Of a DNA stretch of 64,000 bases, positions 33,070-43,344 are shown piece after piece. A program made the translations under genes and the position numbers. Every line of letters starts with the position of its first letter. Positions within the stretch are counted from its first letter, which is position 1. The notes beneath the pieces are model-generated. The model was not told where the DNA came from, made no database searches, and worked only from the letters and a program-made list of their open reading frames with translations. The stretch covers positions 34,908,152 through 34,972,151 of the forward strand of contig NC_133536.1 in assembly GCF_048544455.1 (NCBI RefSeq). The letters run 5' to 3'. Source of the DNA: Silene latifolia (lineage: Eukaryota; Streptophyta; Magnoliopsida; Caryophyllales; Caryophyllaceae).

Positions 33070-33590
33070 AGCGTATCCAACAAGGTAAAGGTATGTATCT
33101 AGTAATTTAAAAGAACGTATCCAACAAGCAAAATGTATATATCTAGAACGTATCCAACAAGCAAAATGTATATATCTAGTAACTTAAACGAGTGTATCTA
33201 AAAAGTTAAAGGTATGTGCCTAGGAATTTAAATTAGTGTATCTAGCAAATTAAAGGTGTGTATCTAGTACTTTAAATGTGTGTATCTAGCAAGTTAAAGG
33301 TATGTATCTAGTAATTTAAAGAAATGTATCTAGCAAGCTAAATATATGTATCTAATAGCTTAAAAAGTGTAACTAGCAAGTTAAAGGTATGTATCTAGTA
33401 ATTTAAAAGAGTATATCCACCAAGCTAAAGGCATATATCTAGTAACTTAAAAAAAGTGTATCTTGCAAGTTAAAGGTATGTATCTAGTAATTTTATTTAT
33501 TGTATCTATCAAACTAAAGGTATGTATTTAACAAGTTAAAGATATCTATTTAGTAATTTAAATGACTGTAAGAGGCAAGCTGAATATAAC
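33070..33590. repeat. Right arm of GTGTATCTAG motif array (family B copy 2)
   Basis: About eighteen copies of GTGTATCTAGCAAG or GTATGTATCTAGTAA, spaced about 20-35 bp, are the inverse of the left arm. Together they could fold a long imperfect hairpin with a loop near 32450-33060. Confidence 0.85.
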
Positions 33591-33816
33591 TATTTTCAAG
33601 AGCAACCAAGCAAATAGAAATATTTCAAAAGCCATGTAGCAATGTTGTGACTTAAAAGTCTGACGTTTGATTGTATTCTCGGGATTTGATGGCTTAATTG
33701 GGTTAATTTTTGTTGATGCACCATTCAATCAACTATATTGATTTATACAACTCATTAAGTAGCAGGCATGGCACAAGCTGATACACAATAAGAACAAGCT
33801 CCTACCCTCCTATACC

Positions 33817-34359
33817 TCAGAGCTTAAATATAAAAGGATCGATTGTCAGTGGTTTCTTGCTATAGTCAACAGTCAACTGAATTACTTGACCATCTCCCAC
33901 TCCTGCTTTGCTCACCACCATCTCCTCACTGAAATTTGCAAATGCCGTCGTCTTGACAATTCCGTCAAATTTCCCAGCTAATAGGCGCCATGGAGTTCCC
34001 CTTGTGCTTGAAGCTAGGGTTTCCCCAAGACCAAGAGCAATCTCGGCCTCAACCACATCTTTATTATTGTCAGTTAGTGAAAGGGTGTGCAGTACAAATG
34101 AGATCTCTGAAGAAAGCAGTTCTTGGACCAAGACCGCCAATTGGGCCTCCTTTTGGGACACTCCTGCTGCCCGGTGACTAAGGACTACTCGTCGGGTGTA
34201 TAATGAGGCCCATACCCTGCTTACTGCATTTCCAAAGACACACGGGTTGGATGGGCTTACATTTGGGATGGATTCATAGAGCCCGGCGGCTGACATTCCA
34301 GCCAAGTCCTCGACATTAGCACTAGATCGAACGATTAAACGAGGGGAGCTGGGAAAAAC
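33817..34359 (-). pseudogene. Captured exon fragment of phosphoglucan, water dikinase (PWD/GWD3)
   Basis: The minus strand encodes about 180 residues with [20 protein letters not shown], then [47 protein letters not shown] and VDYSKKPLT. This is the C-terminal part of the N-terminal PPDK-like ATP-binding domain of plant PWD. The [11 protein letters not shown] block separates it from GWD1, which reads differently there. PWD phosphorylates starch in plastids. Open sequence continues upstream to 34440 but has no family similarity and is probably intron. A stop ends the frame soon after the conserved DP-IF. The ATP-binding fold is incomplete and the swivel-histidine domain is absent, so this is a fragment within a family B element, not a working enzyme gene. 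Confidence 0.85.
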
Positions 34360-34441
34360 TTGTAAACATACTGAGAACTTTACAAGACAGTTTTCAAGTC
34401 TACTCTTGTTGTAGGCTTTTTCCACAAAAGATAACTTCATT

Positions 34442-35495
34442 CTACTCTTCTGATGCCATCTCTTGGATGTTCAAGTCAGATATCATCTCCTTCTCGAAGA
34501 TGGTGAATCCAATTGTTATCTGGAGTAGTGCAAGTAATTCAGAATTATGATTTATGACCGTGGAAAAATTTAGTTTAATTTGTCTCAACATGCAATATTT
34601 ATAAGCTAAGCAACAAGAATCACGCACGAAATCCTCTCTTGTACTCTATGGCATATGACCGTAACATGTAAAAGCAACTTACTTTAAATTTACAAAAGAG
34701 GCCCTAATTAATGATTCAGTTTCAGTAGTAGGCCTCATTGCGTCAACTATGTAGCTACAAAATACGAATGATGAAAACCAAGGTTAAGATGTAAATGTGC
34801 TGCCCCATCCCAATCACATTATCCTCATCTCAAATTAATTGTCGTCTTCCCAATTACAGTAAATCAAATTGTGAAGATCTTATACTATTACCTATTTAAT
34901 CATCACATTATATAAAATCCAATCATTTAGTCAAAGCACAAAAAAAAGTGAAGTAATGGTCGTTACCCCGTAGAAGTGTTGGCAGTGATAAGTATTGGAT
35001 CACGGTACTGATGAAAAGCAATAGATAGAATCCAAAAGACCTGAAGGAAAGCAAATATAGTAAGGTATTAGAGTTAGTCTTGCTTAAGATGGTCTTTAAG
35101 GTTACGAGCATATAACATTGAAAGAAGTGGTAATAAGCTTAAGACGGTCTCAAATGAGAAAACAGCATACCAGGGGTGATTAGTAGCACTATCGAAGAGA
35201 TGGTGAGGGTTGACCAGAAAGATGATGGAAAATTAGAGGGCATGAATGGTGACCAGCAAGAGCTTTACCCACAATCCAGCAGATGCACTGATTGGAGATC
35301 ATTTAAGAAAAGAAAGACTGGCAGTTGAGGAAAGGTAGATAGTATATGTGCTTGGTGCTCCTTAATGACTTCAAGCATTCTCTACAATGTAATGACATTC
35401 AAACTAATCCTTAACTTTCAGGAAACTGAAAAGGCTCAAGACTGATCAATTATAAGTATCGAATCCTAAATTATCACTGGTCACTGGTCACTAGT
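34442..35495. other. Unassigned interior of family B copy 2
   Basis: Mixed AT-rich sequence between the dikinase exon and a MITE-like repeat. Short frames exist but none is recognisable. Intron sequence of the captured gene is a possibility. Confidence 0.35.
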
Positions 35496-35497
35496 AA

Positions 35498-35626
35498 GTA
35501 CTTCCTCCATCCTAGTCATTTGTTTACCTTTTACTCCCTACGTCCCAATCATTTGTTTACCTTGAGTAAATTCTTTGTGAGGAGTATTTTTCGAAGGTAA
35601 AAAACTAAGTGGGGGTATAAGGAGTA
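35498..35626. mobile_element. Degenerate Stowaway-like MITE sequence, two stacked left ends
   Basis: TACTTCCTCCATCCTAGTCA and TTACTCCCTACGTCCCAATC, each followed by TTTGTTTACCTT, are two direct copies of the CTCCCTCCGTCCC end common in plant Stowaway elements. A weak inverted end (GGGGTATAAGGAGTA) closes it at 35626. Confidence 0.6.
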
Positions 35627-35969
35627 ACGAACATACTGACATGAATCTCCTAATAATACAGACCGACGGCATTAACCAAGCGAACTATATCTATATTTCC
35701 ACCAGTTCCAGCTCTCTTGAATAACACACATCCAAATCACAGAAAATAAATAAATAAAAAGAATACGCAACTCTCTAACATTTGCATCGTTTTTAAGGAT
35801 TGTCGAGACAGTAGCTCATTCAATTAGTTTGACGGTCAGAATAACTAAAACTCTTGACAACAAAACAAACTACTTTTAAGTCAATCATCACATAAACTTA
35901 AGCATATGAGCAATTGGGGAAAAAAAATTAAGAAATTAGGGTTTGGAGAAATTGGGGGAAAAATTGAGG

Positions 35970-36180
35970 GGACTTACGTGATACGCTTGTAGTGCTGATG
36001 AAGGCTCGTCACTCGTCGTCGGCAAATAGCACCACCTCCGACGTGTGGTGGTGGTGGTACTGGATGAGGGAGAGGGAAGTCAGGTGTGGTGGTAGTAGCG
36101 TATAAGAAATGAGAAAGAAGGAAGTCACGGTTGAGTTTGGTTTTATGCGATACACGGGTGTTTTTTAGTGAGTTCGTAGT
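35970..36180 (-). promoter_or_regulatory. Leader-like right end of family B copy 2, with splice-donor-like site
   Basis: On the minus strand, C/CT-rich leader-like DNA near the TIR is followed by CAC^GTAAGTC (about 35978), a good plant splice donor. It points towards the dikinase exon, which lies on the same strand. Transcription is inferred only. Confidence 0.35.
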
Positions 36181-36209
36181 GATCTTTAGTTCGTACGTGA
36201 CCCCGACCC

Positions 36210-36219
36210 TATATATATA
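36210..36219. repeat. Ten-base TA link between family B and family C elements
   Basis: The junction reads GACCCTATATATATAGGGTC (36205-36224), a perfect 20-bp palindrome made of the two abutting element ends. Confidence 0.9.
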
Positions 36220-36220
36220 G

Positions 36221-36759
36221 GGTCAGGATCCTGTGAGAACCACTAAACTAATGAGAACTGTTACTAAATCATCATCAATTCTTGTTCTGAAAGTTTTGAT
36301 GGATCATTTACCTTTTGTTTAGTTTATTCAAACACATTTTTAATATAGGTAAACAATTTTTTTTTATTAACAAAATATAAACTTAGTGTACGAAAGTACA
36401 ACTACGTATACTAAATAGCTATAGATGCTTGAAAACGAATACTAGGTGCATGAAAATTGTTACATGCATGAAAATAATTACTAGGTGCATGAAAATATCA
36501 GGCTCTAGGTGCACGAAAACGAGTTCTAGGTGCATGAAAATTGTTAGATACATGAAAATGAGTAGTAGGTGCATGAAAATTAATAAAATATCTCTTGTCT
36601 CGATTTCCGTCAATAATTTATACTTTTTGGACCAAGAAATATGTTATCTAGCCATAAAATTCTATGCCGAATCCAAATATGTCATTATTTTTTAGAAAAA
36701 ATATCCGTAAGGTGGAGTTCTCACGGTTCTCATTATGTTGCTGGTTCTCACTGGATCCC
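36221..36759. mobile_element. Family C TIR element, copy 1
   Basis: The left end, GGATCCTGTGAGAACCACTA, is matched by the inverted right end, GGTTCTCACTGGATCCCA. The body of about 540 bp carries eight GGTGCATGAAAA-like repeats (36426-36582). Three further copies occur in the window. No transposase. Confidence 0.8.
36426..36582. repeat. Phased TGCATGAAAA repeats in family C copy 1
   Basis: Starts are at 36426, 36447, 36465, 36486, 36510, 36531, 36549 and 36570. Steps are 21, 18, 21, 24, 21, 18 and 21 bp, all multiples of three. A frame open across them (36429-36695) reads Cys-Met-Lys-Ile repeats. Confidence 0.85.
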
Positions 36760-36906
36760 ATATATATATCTTTTGAGTCCCTAAGTCTTCATATGAGCCT
36801 TTGGATGAAGGAGATGGAGGGAGGAGATTGCATCTCAATGGAGGGCTAGGAATGAATCTATCTAATTTCCCTCCCTAATCATTCCTAAACACCTCCTAAT
36901 TCTAAT

Positions 36907-39900
36907 TGTGGACAAGGCCCTCGGGAACTGCGTCCGAGGGATCCACACCTGACATAATCGACTCGAGGTTCTTTCGAATCGAATTAAGACAAATTAGAGT
37001 CGCCACCAAGTTTTTTGGGAACTTGGAACCGTTCAAGTCAACTTTACACCTTTCATCGAAAAGCATAAAGCCAATCGACTACGAGTGATTAAAGATAAAG
37101 ACTTGTACCCTATATCACTCGATTTGAATGACTCTCGTAATCCAATGGTATTTAGACGGATCCACAGACCATAGATCTTGAGTAAGGGGTGAGGGTACGT
37201 GTTGGGAAGCCCATAAGGACACCCAACCCCGCCCGTCGATAACGGCCTCTACTAAGTCAAGTGTCGGATTTCAAACAAGGTCATAGCTACTGCGATGTAT
37301 GTAATGCAAACGTTGTATTAACCCTATCATGTGACAACAATTTCTATGTCGTTTTAGATGCAACTAAACTAACTTTGTCAAAGTTGTAATTTAGCATGTG
37401 GGTTGATTAATCTAAACAACATACAAACAAAGCAAACAAGGCTTAAGGGGAATGGGGGAGCCGTTGGGATCTACCTATTACAAACCAGGCATTTCATGCC
37501 GACACAACAATAAATAAATTACAACTCGATCTAATTACAATTGCTACAAACGAAACAATACACGACACAAAACACACGGCCAATTGGCCTTGAAAACCGT
37601 GCACATGAGGGTGGCCCACGGCTCACATGACCCACGGTCCTTGGGTCATCCTCGTATTGCGTGCTCGCGCTTAATCTCATCGAATTAGACATAGGGCTAC
37701 GCACCAAAGCATGCATTAGCATAAACCGGGCCATGTTGCTTTAGACAACACGCGGTTTACTACGCCTCTACAAGCATTGGGAACAACCGTCTAATCAAAC
37801 AAGACTAAGGTTTTTAGAAATCATTTGACTCGATAAAAGAAAACAAACTTGAAATATTACAACTCGATAAACCAACAATAAATTACAAACAATGAAACAA
37901 CGAGAAAACAAACGGCATAAAACAAAACGAGAAAGGTACAGAAAACGGCCACCACACGGCCCTAACCAACGGCCAAGATAAGGTTAACCTAGTTCCTAAG
38001 TTAGATTCATTGATCAGATCGAATGATTGCGAAAAGGGATCGAAAACAAGTTAGAAAACGAGTAAAAACACGATGTCGATTGATTGTCGCGCAAGGGTGC
38101 ATTCTACACGGCCTAAAGGGTCCAATTTAGGTTAAATTCGCTAATTAATTTAACTCATCGAGTGTCAATAAGAAGGTGCTAATCACGCACTCTTATACTA
38201 GCGAGAAATTAGGTGAAAGAGATAGATGCATTCAATTATTTACAGAAATCGTCGATTGATTTTATAACTTACGTCGAAGCCACCTAAAGTGTCTAATTAG
38301 ATTATTAAATTGATTTAAAGTCATCTAATTACGTCATAGATTAACAATCAGAAGTTAAACTAACATGCAACGGGTCCTAAGGTCCATCGATTTGGCCGAA
38401 ACAGTAAGAGGGTCGAAAGCGAAGATCGAGGTTAGATAACTTGTTTTATTTATGCCCTACCTTGAACACGAGGATATGTAAATGAGACGGGGGTGTACGA
38501 CCGACAGAAGGAGCGGTTTCTTTTCCCATCTCAAGTCAACGCGGGTGTTCATGGTGGTACTTTAACTCATACTCGGACTAACTAGTTTCATAGTTAATTT
38601 AAAACAATCGAAAAACAAACCAAAACAAACGAAAAAAACAAACTAAAAAAAAGCATAAAAAGAAACGAAATAAAAAAGGAAAGAGAAGGGGATTTGATGC
38701 ACCCTCAACCTACATGTATCGTTGACACCGTCTTGGGTCGTAATCGAAGGTAGATTTTATCTCGAGAGGCCGTCGTCGACGAAGAACAAAGCACACGCGC
38801 GTTTTGGAAAGTTTCTGGACAGCAATTTTAAAACAGTGATATCTCCCTCGTTTCACGACGAAAATTCGATCCGAAAGATGTTTTGGAAACTAGAAAGAGA
38901 GGAGAACAGGGATCTTAAAGCAACCCCTGCTCGTTTTGGGTCATTGGGCACGAAAAACGAGCACAAACAGAACTGGACAGACAAGGAAAAACCGCGAAAA
39001 CAGAGTGTTATTTCACTCTGTTTTTCGAGGAATTTCGTGTACTCTCAAGGGCAATTTGGCTCGTAATTCTTTATCTAATGTGTATATGGATGTTATATGG
39101 TCAATTAGGAACAAGAAACTCGAATTTTTATGGTGATTTGATGGAGGAACGAAAGGGTTTTCGAAGGAGACACACAAACAGTTTCAGTTTGTGTGTCGGT
39201 TTTGTTTAGGGTTTTTGGAGGATGTTTAGGGTTTGTTTCTGAGGTTTAAAGCTTCTATGTGATGGTTGGATGTATGGAGAACTTATAGGAATGAATGTAT
39301 GGTGAAGGGGTGGTATTTATAAGGGTTTAAAATAGGTTAAAAGGGAGTAAGGAAGCAGCCGGGCTCAATGAACATAGCTGCTGTCCATCGGTTTTGGGAG
39401 GGGTTTCTAGGGTTCGTTTTGGAGGATTTCTTGGTGATTAAGCTAGGATAATATGGGTAGGATACTAGGGTATGGGTTAGGGTTAATGGGTACGGGTCTT
39501 GGTAGTGTTTGGAGCGGGTTTGGGCTCGGGAATTGGCTCGCAAAACAGGGGACTGTTTGCGGTTTTATGCGGGCTGCTTGGGGTTGGTTTTGAACGAGAA
39601 TTTGGGCTGCTTGTGAGGGGGTTCGAACATGGGTTGATGGGTATTGGTATAGGTGGGTTAGTGTACTCGAGATTCGTGCCAATTCGCAAAGGAAACGGGC
39701 TTAAAAACCGAGCTAAAATTGAGCTCAAAACACACGATGCAAAACGAGTTCCTCGCTTTAAAAAACGATTTTTCAAATCAATTAACCCATTAAAATAAAT
39801 GACTTTTCAAATCAAATATATTCATAAAATGATTTTTCAAATCAAATATTTATTTTATTTTCAATAAAATAAACTTGGGAAAATAAATTCAAAATAAGAT

Positions 39901-40154
39901 AAATTAAATTGAAATCACCTTAAAAAAGACTATAATTTAAATATCATTTAAATTAATAAAATGAACTTACTAAAAAACATTAACTTAAATATCATTTAAA
40001 TTAATAAATTACTTCATCGACGACGCCCATTCTACCTCGTAAAACGAGCTCCAAATAATGACAGTGACAACTAAAGAATACATGCGTCCTATCATCATCG
40101 GGTGTTTGTCGGGTTCTCTATAAATTCCAATATCGACGGATACGGGTATCTACA
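36907..40154 (-). repeat. 3' LTR of Tat/Ogre-like element (3248 bp)
   Basis: Plus-strand ends are TGTGGACAAGG ... GGTATCTACA. It is non-coding. The first 450 bp (the U5 end on the element strand) is shared in blocks with LTR fragments at 17320, 59115 and 60840. Confidence 0.96.
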
Positions 40155-40167
40155 GAGCCCCCACTTT
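40155..40167 (-). promoter_or_regulatory. Polypurine tract of Tat/Ogre-like element
   Basis: The minus strand reads AAAGTGGGGGCTC immediately before the 3' LTR start TGTAGATACC. Confidence 0.88.
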
Positions 40168-40459
40168 GACTGAGGCTTGGACAAGGCGAAAGTCAAAGTA
40201 TACCCCAGGTCCCTTTCGACCTGAGGATTCTTCGGGTCGTTTATAGTCCATTAGACTTGCGTATGTAAGCTCGCCAGCCATAAGAAGAGATCATACCTGA
40301 AACTTCGTTGGGGATTGACTCTTGCTTCTGTTGTGTCAAATTATCGTCATTGGTCGTCGACCCATAAATTGCATAAATGGTGGATTGAGCCTTATCCTTA
40401 GGCGCCTACGTATCCGTTTCTGACGGAATCAAACCCGCGTCGTAGTTCGGCAGCTGCTG

Positions 40460-40612
40460 ACACATGCCCAAAGTTTATCATCTGCTGGCATTTGTCCAAA
40501 ATTCGTCATCTGCTGACATTTGCCCAAAATTTATCATCTGCTGGCACTTGTCCGAAATTCATCTGTTGACACTTGCCCAAAGCTTATCATCTGCTGGCAG
40601 GTGTCCAAATGG
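40460..40612. repeat. Tandem repeat of about 30 bp (CTGCTGGCA unit)
   Basis: Six imperfect copies of ATCATCTGCTGGCATTTG plus a short filler lie between 40460 and 40612. Confidence 0.85.
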
Positions 40613-40876
40613 GACGGGACTTTCCGAGGAGGTTGCCGCCGCTTTCATCATTTGCTTTCAGCTACGGAATTCTTCCATTTCATACTCTTGTATTGAATTG
40701 GATTCTTGGTGGATATCATCCTTTACATCTTGATAATGGTCTCTGAAGCCAACGGCTTCGAGCCCCCAGTTTGCAATGGCTCTAAAGTCGAAGACTTTAG
40801 AACCCCGATTGAAGCATATCCTGCTACATTTGAAACACAAAAACGTACTAGCAATAATCATCACATAAGCACATTT

Positions 40877-41192
40877 GGATCATCGATCCTAAAATTGGAT
40901 TATTTGAAAGATTGGGTCATCGACCCGAAAATTGAATTTGAAAATTTTGAATAATTGGGCCCTCGACCCGAAGTTTGAAATTGACATCACTTGGAATGTT
41001 CGGCCATCGGCCCAAAATTTGAGTTTGAAAGACTGGGTCATCGACCCGAAATTTGAACATGTTGAAAATTTTGAATAATTGGGCTATCGACCCAAATTTT
41101 GAATTTGAAATGAATTACTTGGATGTTGGGTCGTCGACCCAAAATTTGATTTTGAACTTTGAGATTTGAACCTTGACTTGGATCATCTATCC
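40877..41192. repeat. Array of eight 13-bp hairpin-like palindromes
   Basis: Sites start at 40877, 40914, 40957, 41001, 41035, 41081, 41128 and 41180. They have the form GGRYC-NNC-GRYCC, for example GGATCATCGATCC, GGGTCATCGACCC and GGGTCGTCGACCC. At several sites a change in one half is matched in the other. An isolated relative lies at 40353. Confidence 0.85.
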
Positions 41193-41691
41193 ATAATTCG
41201 CAAAAAGTTTTTGAAATTCGCAAAAAGTTTTTGAAATTTCGGAATTCTGAAATCTTTGGCATTTTGAAATCGAACCTTGACGGGTGAGCAGGAAATACGA
41301 CTCAGACACTCTGTATGACCCGCAAACAACGTGGGCGTAGCCCGCTACCGTAAAACAAAAAAGGAAAATAAAACCGCAAGTGTGCACGGGTTTTAATTCA
41401 ATTATTGACTTGTTGGGGGTAGAAATGTAAATTGGCCACTCTGGCGCCAAAAGATGGCAAATGGGAATCACAAGGTCGTCGAACTTGGGACGGAGATATC
41501 GTATGACATGGGCGTGCTCCCGAGGGCACATGGGAATCAAGATCACTTGGCATTGACAAGGTGGATTAAACTCACGGAGCAACAACGTTGGCTTCGCCCA
41601 GACACTAAACACAAACTGGTTTTATGAAAGCACTTAGACATCACACATCACTCTTGTTGGGAACATCCTGTCACTGTTCTCCTCGCCTCCT

Positions 41692-41845
41692 TTCTTTTCA
41701 GCGAGTTTCATCATTTCTTGCCACCGCCTTCTTTCTTTTCAGCGGGCTTTTACTATTTTTCTTCCACGCCTTCATTCTTTTCAGCGGGTTTTTACTAATT
41801 TTCTTCCACGCCTTCTTTCTTTTCAGCGGGTTTTTCATATTTTAT
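41692..41845. repeat. Minisatellite, about 42-bp unit, roughly four copies
   Basis: Units contain TTCTTTTCAGCGGGTTTTTA and TTTTCTTCCACGCCTT. Confidence 0.88.
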
Positions 41846-43344
41846 GTTCCCAACACAAACCCACATCTATATGACTCAGCATCTTTGCCTACACCGTTAG
41901 ATAAAGCTTATTCTGAGACTCGGTACTATTCATCCGAACCTATATCCTCATCCTAGTCTACATCGAGTGCTAAGACCGACTCAAACAAAGGTGGCTTCAT
42001 TTGGACTTGGTTAAGACCCGTAAGAAACCGACAAGATGACAACTTGGTTGATGGGTGGATTGAATCCCTTATTCTGAAGGACTGCCTACGTATTCGCGTG
42101 GAGCGAAATCAAATCCGACGTAGTTCGATCATGGTGCATAAACATGGCATTTTGATTGTGTGTACACACTCGAAGGTTTCACCTAAGGTATCATGTCGTA
42201 TCCCATTCTAGCCTGTAAGGTACCGTTAAATCCCGTGTCTGGGGTTAAGGTGTAAAAGGCTTGGATCTTTTGGGATGTGGAGCTTGGTAATAAAAAGTTG
42301 GAATGGTTAACCATCATTCTGAAGGTTTGTTTTGTGGTGCTAAGGCCAAGGGCTATGGCTGCTGATGTGGTTGGAATGGGTGTCTCGGGTTTGATGAACC
42401 ACGAGTGCAAGTGGGTTGGAAAACAATGTGGGTTCAAATTTCCATGTCTGGACCCTAAAGGCTGGGTGTAACAACACAAGCGGAATGATCCTCAAAATTC
42501 CCGACTATCCCCTTGTAACTGCCTCAGGAAGGACTTAGGGGGTAAAGAGGTTATTACTTACGCTTTTGGGCTTCGCCCATTGAACCTCAACTATGGGTAC
42601 TTGACTTGAATTCTGGCTTCCGTAACTTCGACATCCAACCAAAAAGCATTCCGCAAGAACTTCAACATCTTTTTTTTTTTTCTTTTTCTTTCATCTTTTT
42701 TCATTTTTCTTTTTTTTTCATTTTTTTTCATTTTTCATTCTTTTTCATTTTTTTTCTCTCTTTGAAAATGATCTTCTATTCATTCTCTTAGTCATGAATG
42801 GATACACCTTGAAAACAGGGCTTCGCCAACTAATTTGGGTAAGAACTAACTATTCCTTGTTAGAACGGGTTGATGTCTTCTCTCTTCGAGATGGGGTGAT
42901 TTTGTTGGGGAAAAGGCTTGCCTTCCATCATCGATAGGGGAAACAAGGAGCTAGTCCGGGTTTGTCATAGAATCATCTAAAAGCTTGTCACAAACATTGG
43001 TTCAGATGGAGGTTTTCTACCACCAGACATGGAATAGGTAAATGAATCAAACACGGGATCCTGGTGTACCTTACATTTTGAAACAGGACATATTTCTTCC
43101 CCAGGGATGCCTTTGAGTGTGTTGTGCATTTTATCATGTTTTGGAATGATTGAGGATTGGAAACAAGACAATATTTGGAAACGAAACTGCAACTTTTATT
43201 GGGATGACAAATGCTTAAAAGACTCGAAGGAACGATTCCTAGGACACACCCTAGGTCATCGCGGAACAAACGACTCAACGTGAAGAAAAGAAATTCCTAG
43301 ACTCGACTCGACTAAGATAAGAAAACAGATCCGACTCATAATTT

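Larger units (their letters stand above)
21789..36209. mobile_element. Family B TIR element, copy 2, split by a Copia insertion
   Basis: The left end (AGGATCCTGTGCGAAAC, GCGAACTGTGCGAACT) matches copy 1. The right end (GTTCGTACGTGACCCCGACCC, inverted) lies at 36188-36209. The gag-only Copia element occupies 22838-31616, and joining its CTGAC duplications restores a body of about 5.6 kb. The body holds inverted arms of TAGATACAC motifs (32022-32430 and 33070-33590), a captured dikinase exon (minus strand, 33817-34359) and a leader-like right end. This combination suggests a gene-capturing, non-autonomous TIR element. Confidence 0.65.
40168..43344 (-). other. Non-coding 3' interior of Tat/Ogre-like element
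   Basis: About 3.2 kb downstream of gag where pol would normally lie. Only short unrelated frames exist. It holds three repeat systems, annotated separately, and a T-rich low-complexity stretch (42669-42760). Confidence 0.75.

Noticed and set aside
33908..34181. Plus-strand frames opposite the dikinase exon
   Set aside because: They are antisense shadows of the conserved minus-strand coding sequence.
39443..39798. Frames of about 80-100 codons in the LTRs, duplicated at 48448-48803
   Set aside because: They are conserved only because the two LTRs are copies. Frames overlap on both strands and hold no domain.
40877..41192. CRISPR-like array
   Set aside because: Regularly spaced short repeats occur here, at 7714-7897 and in family C, but repeats are 8-13 bp, spacers are not unique-sized inserts, and this is plant nuclear DNA inside retroelements.
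41187..41612. 141-codon minus-strand frame in the Tat/Ogre-like element as a possible pol remnant
   Set aside because: No reverse transcriptase, RNase H, integrase or protease motif can be seen; composition is ordinary for non-coding DNA.
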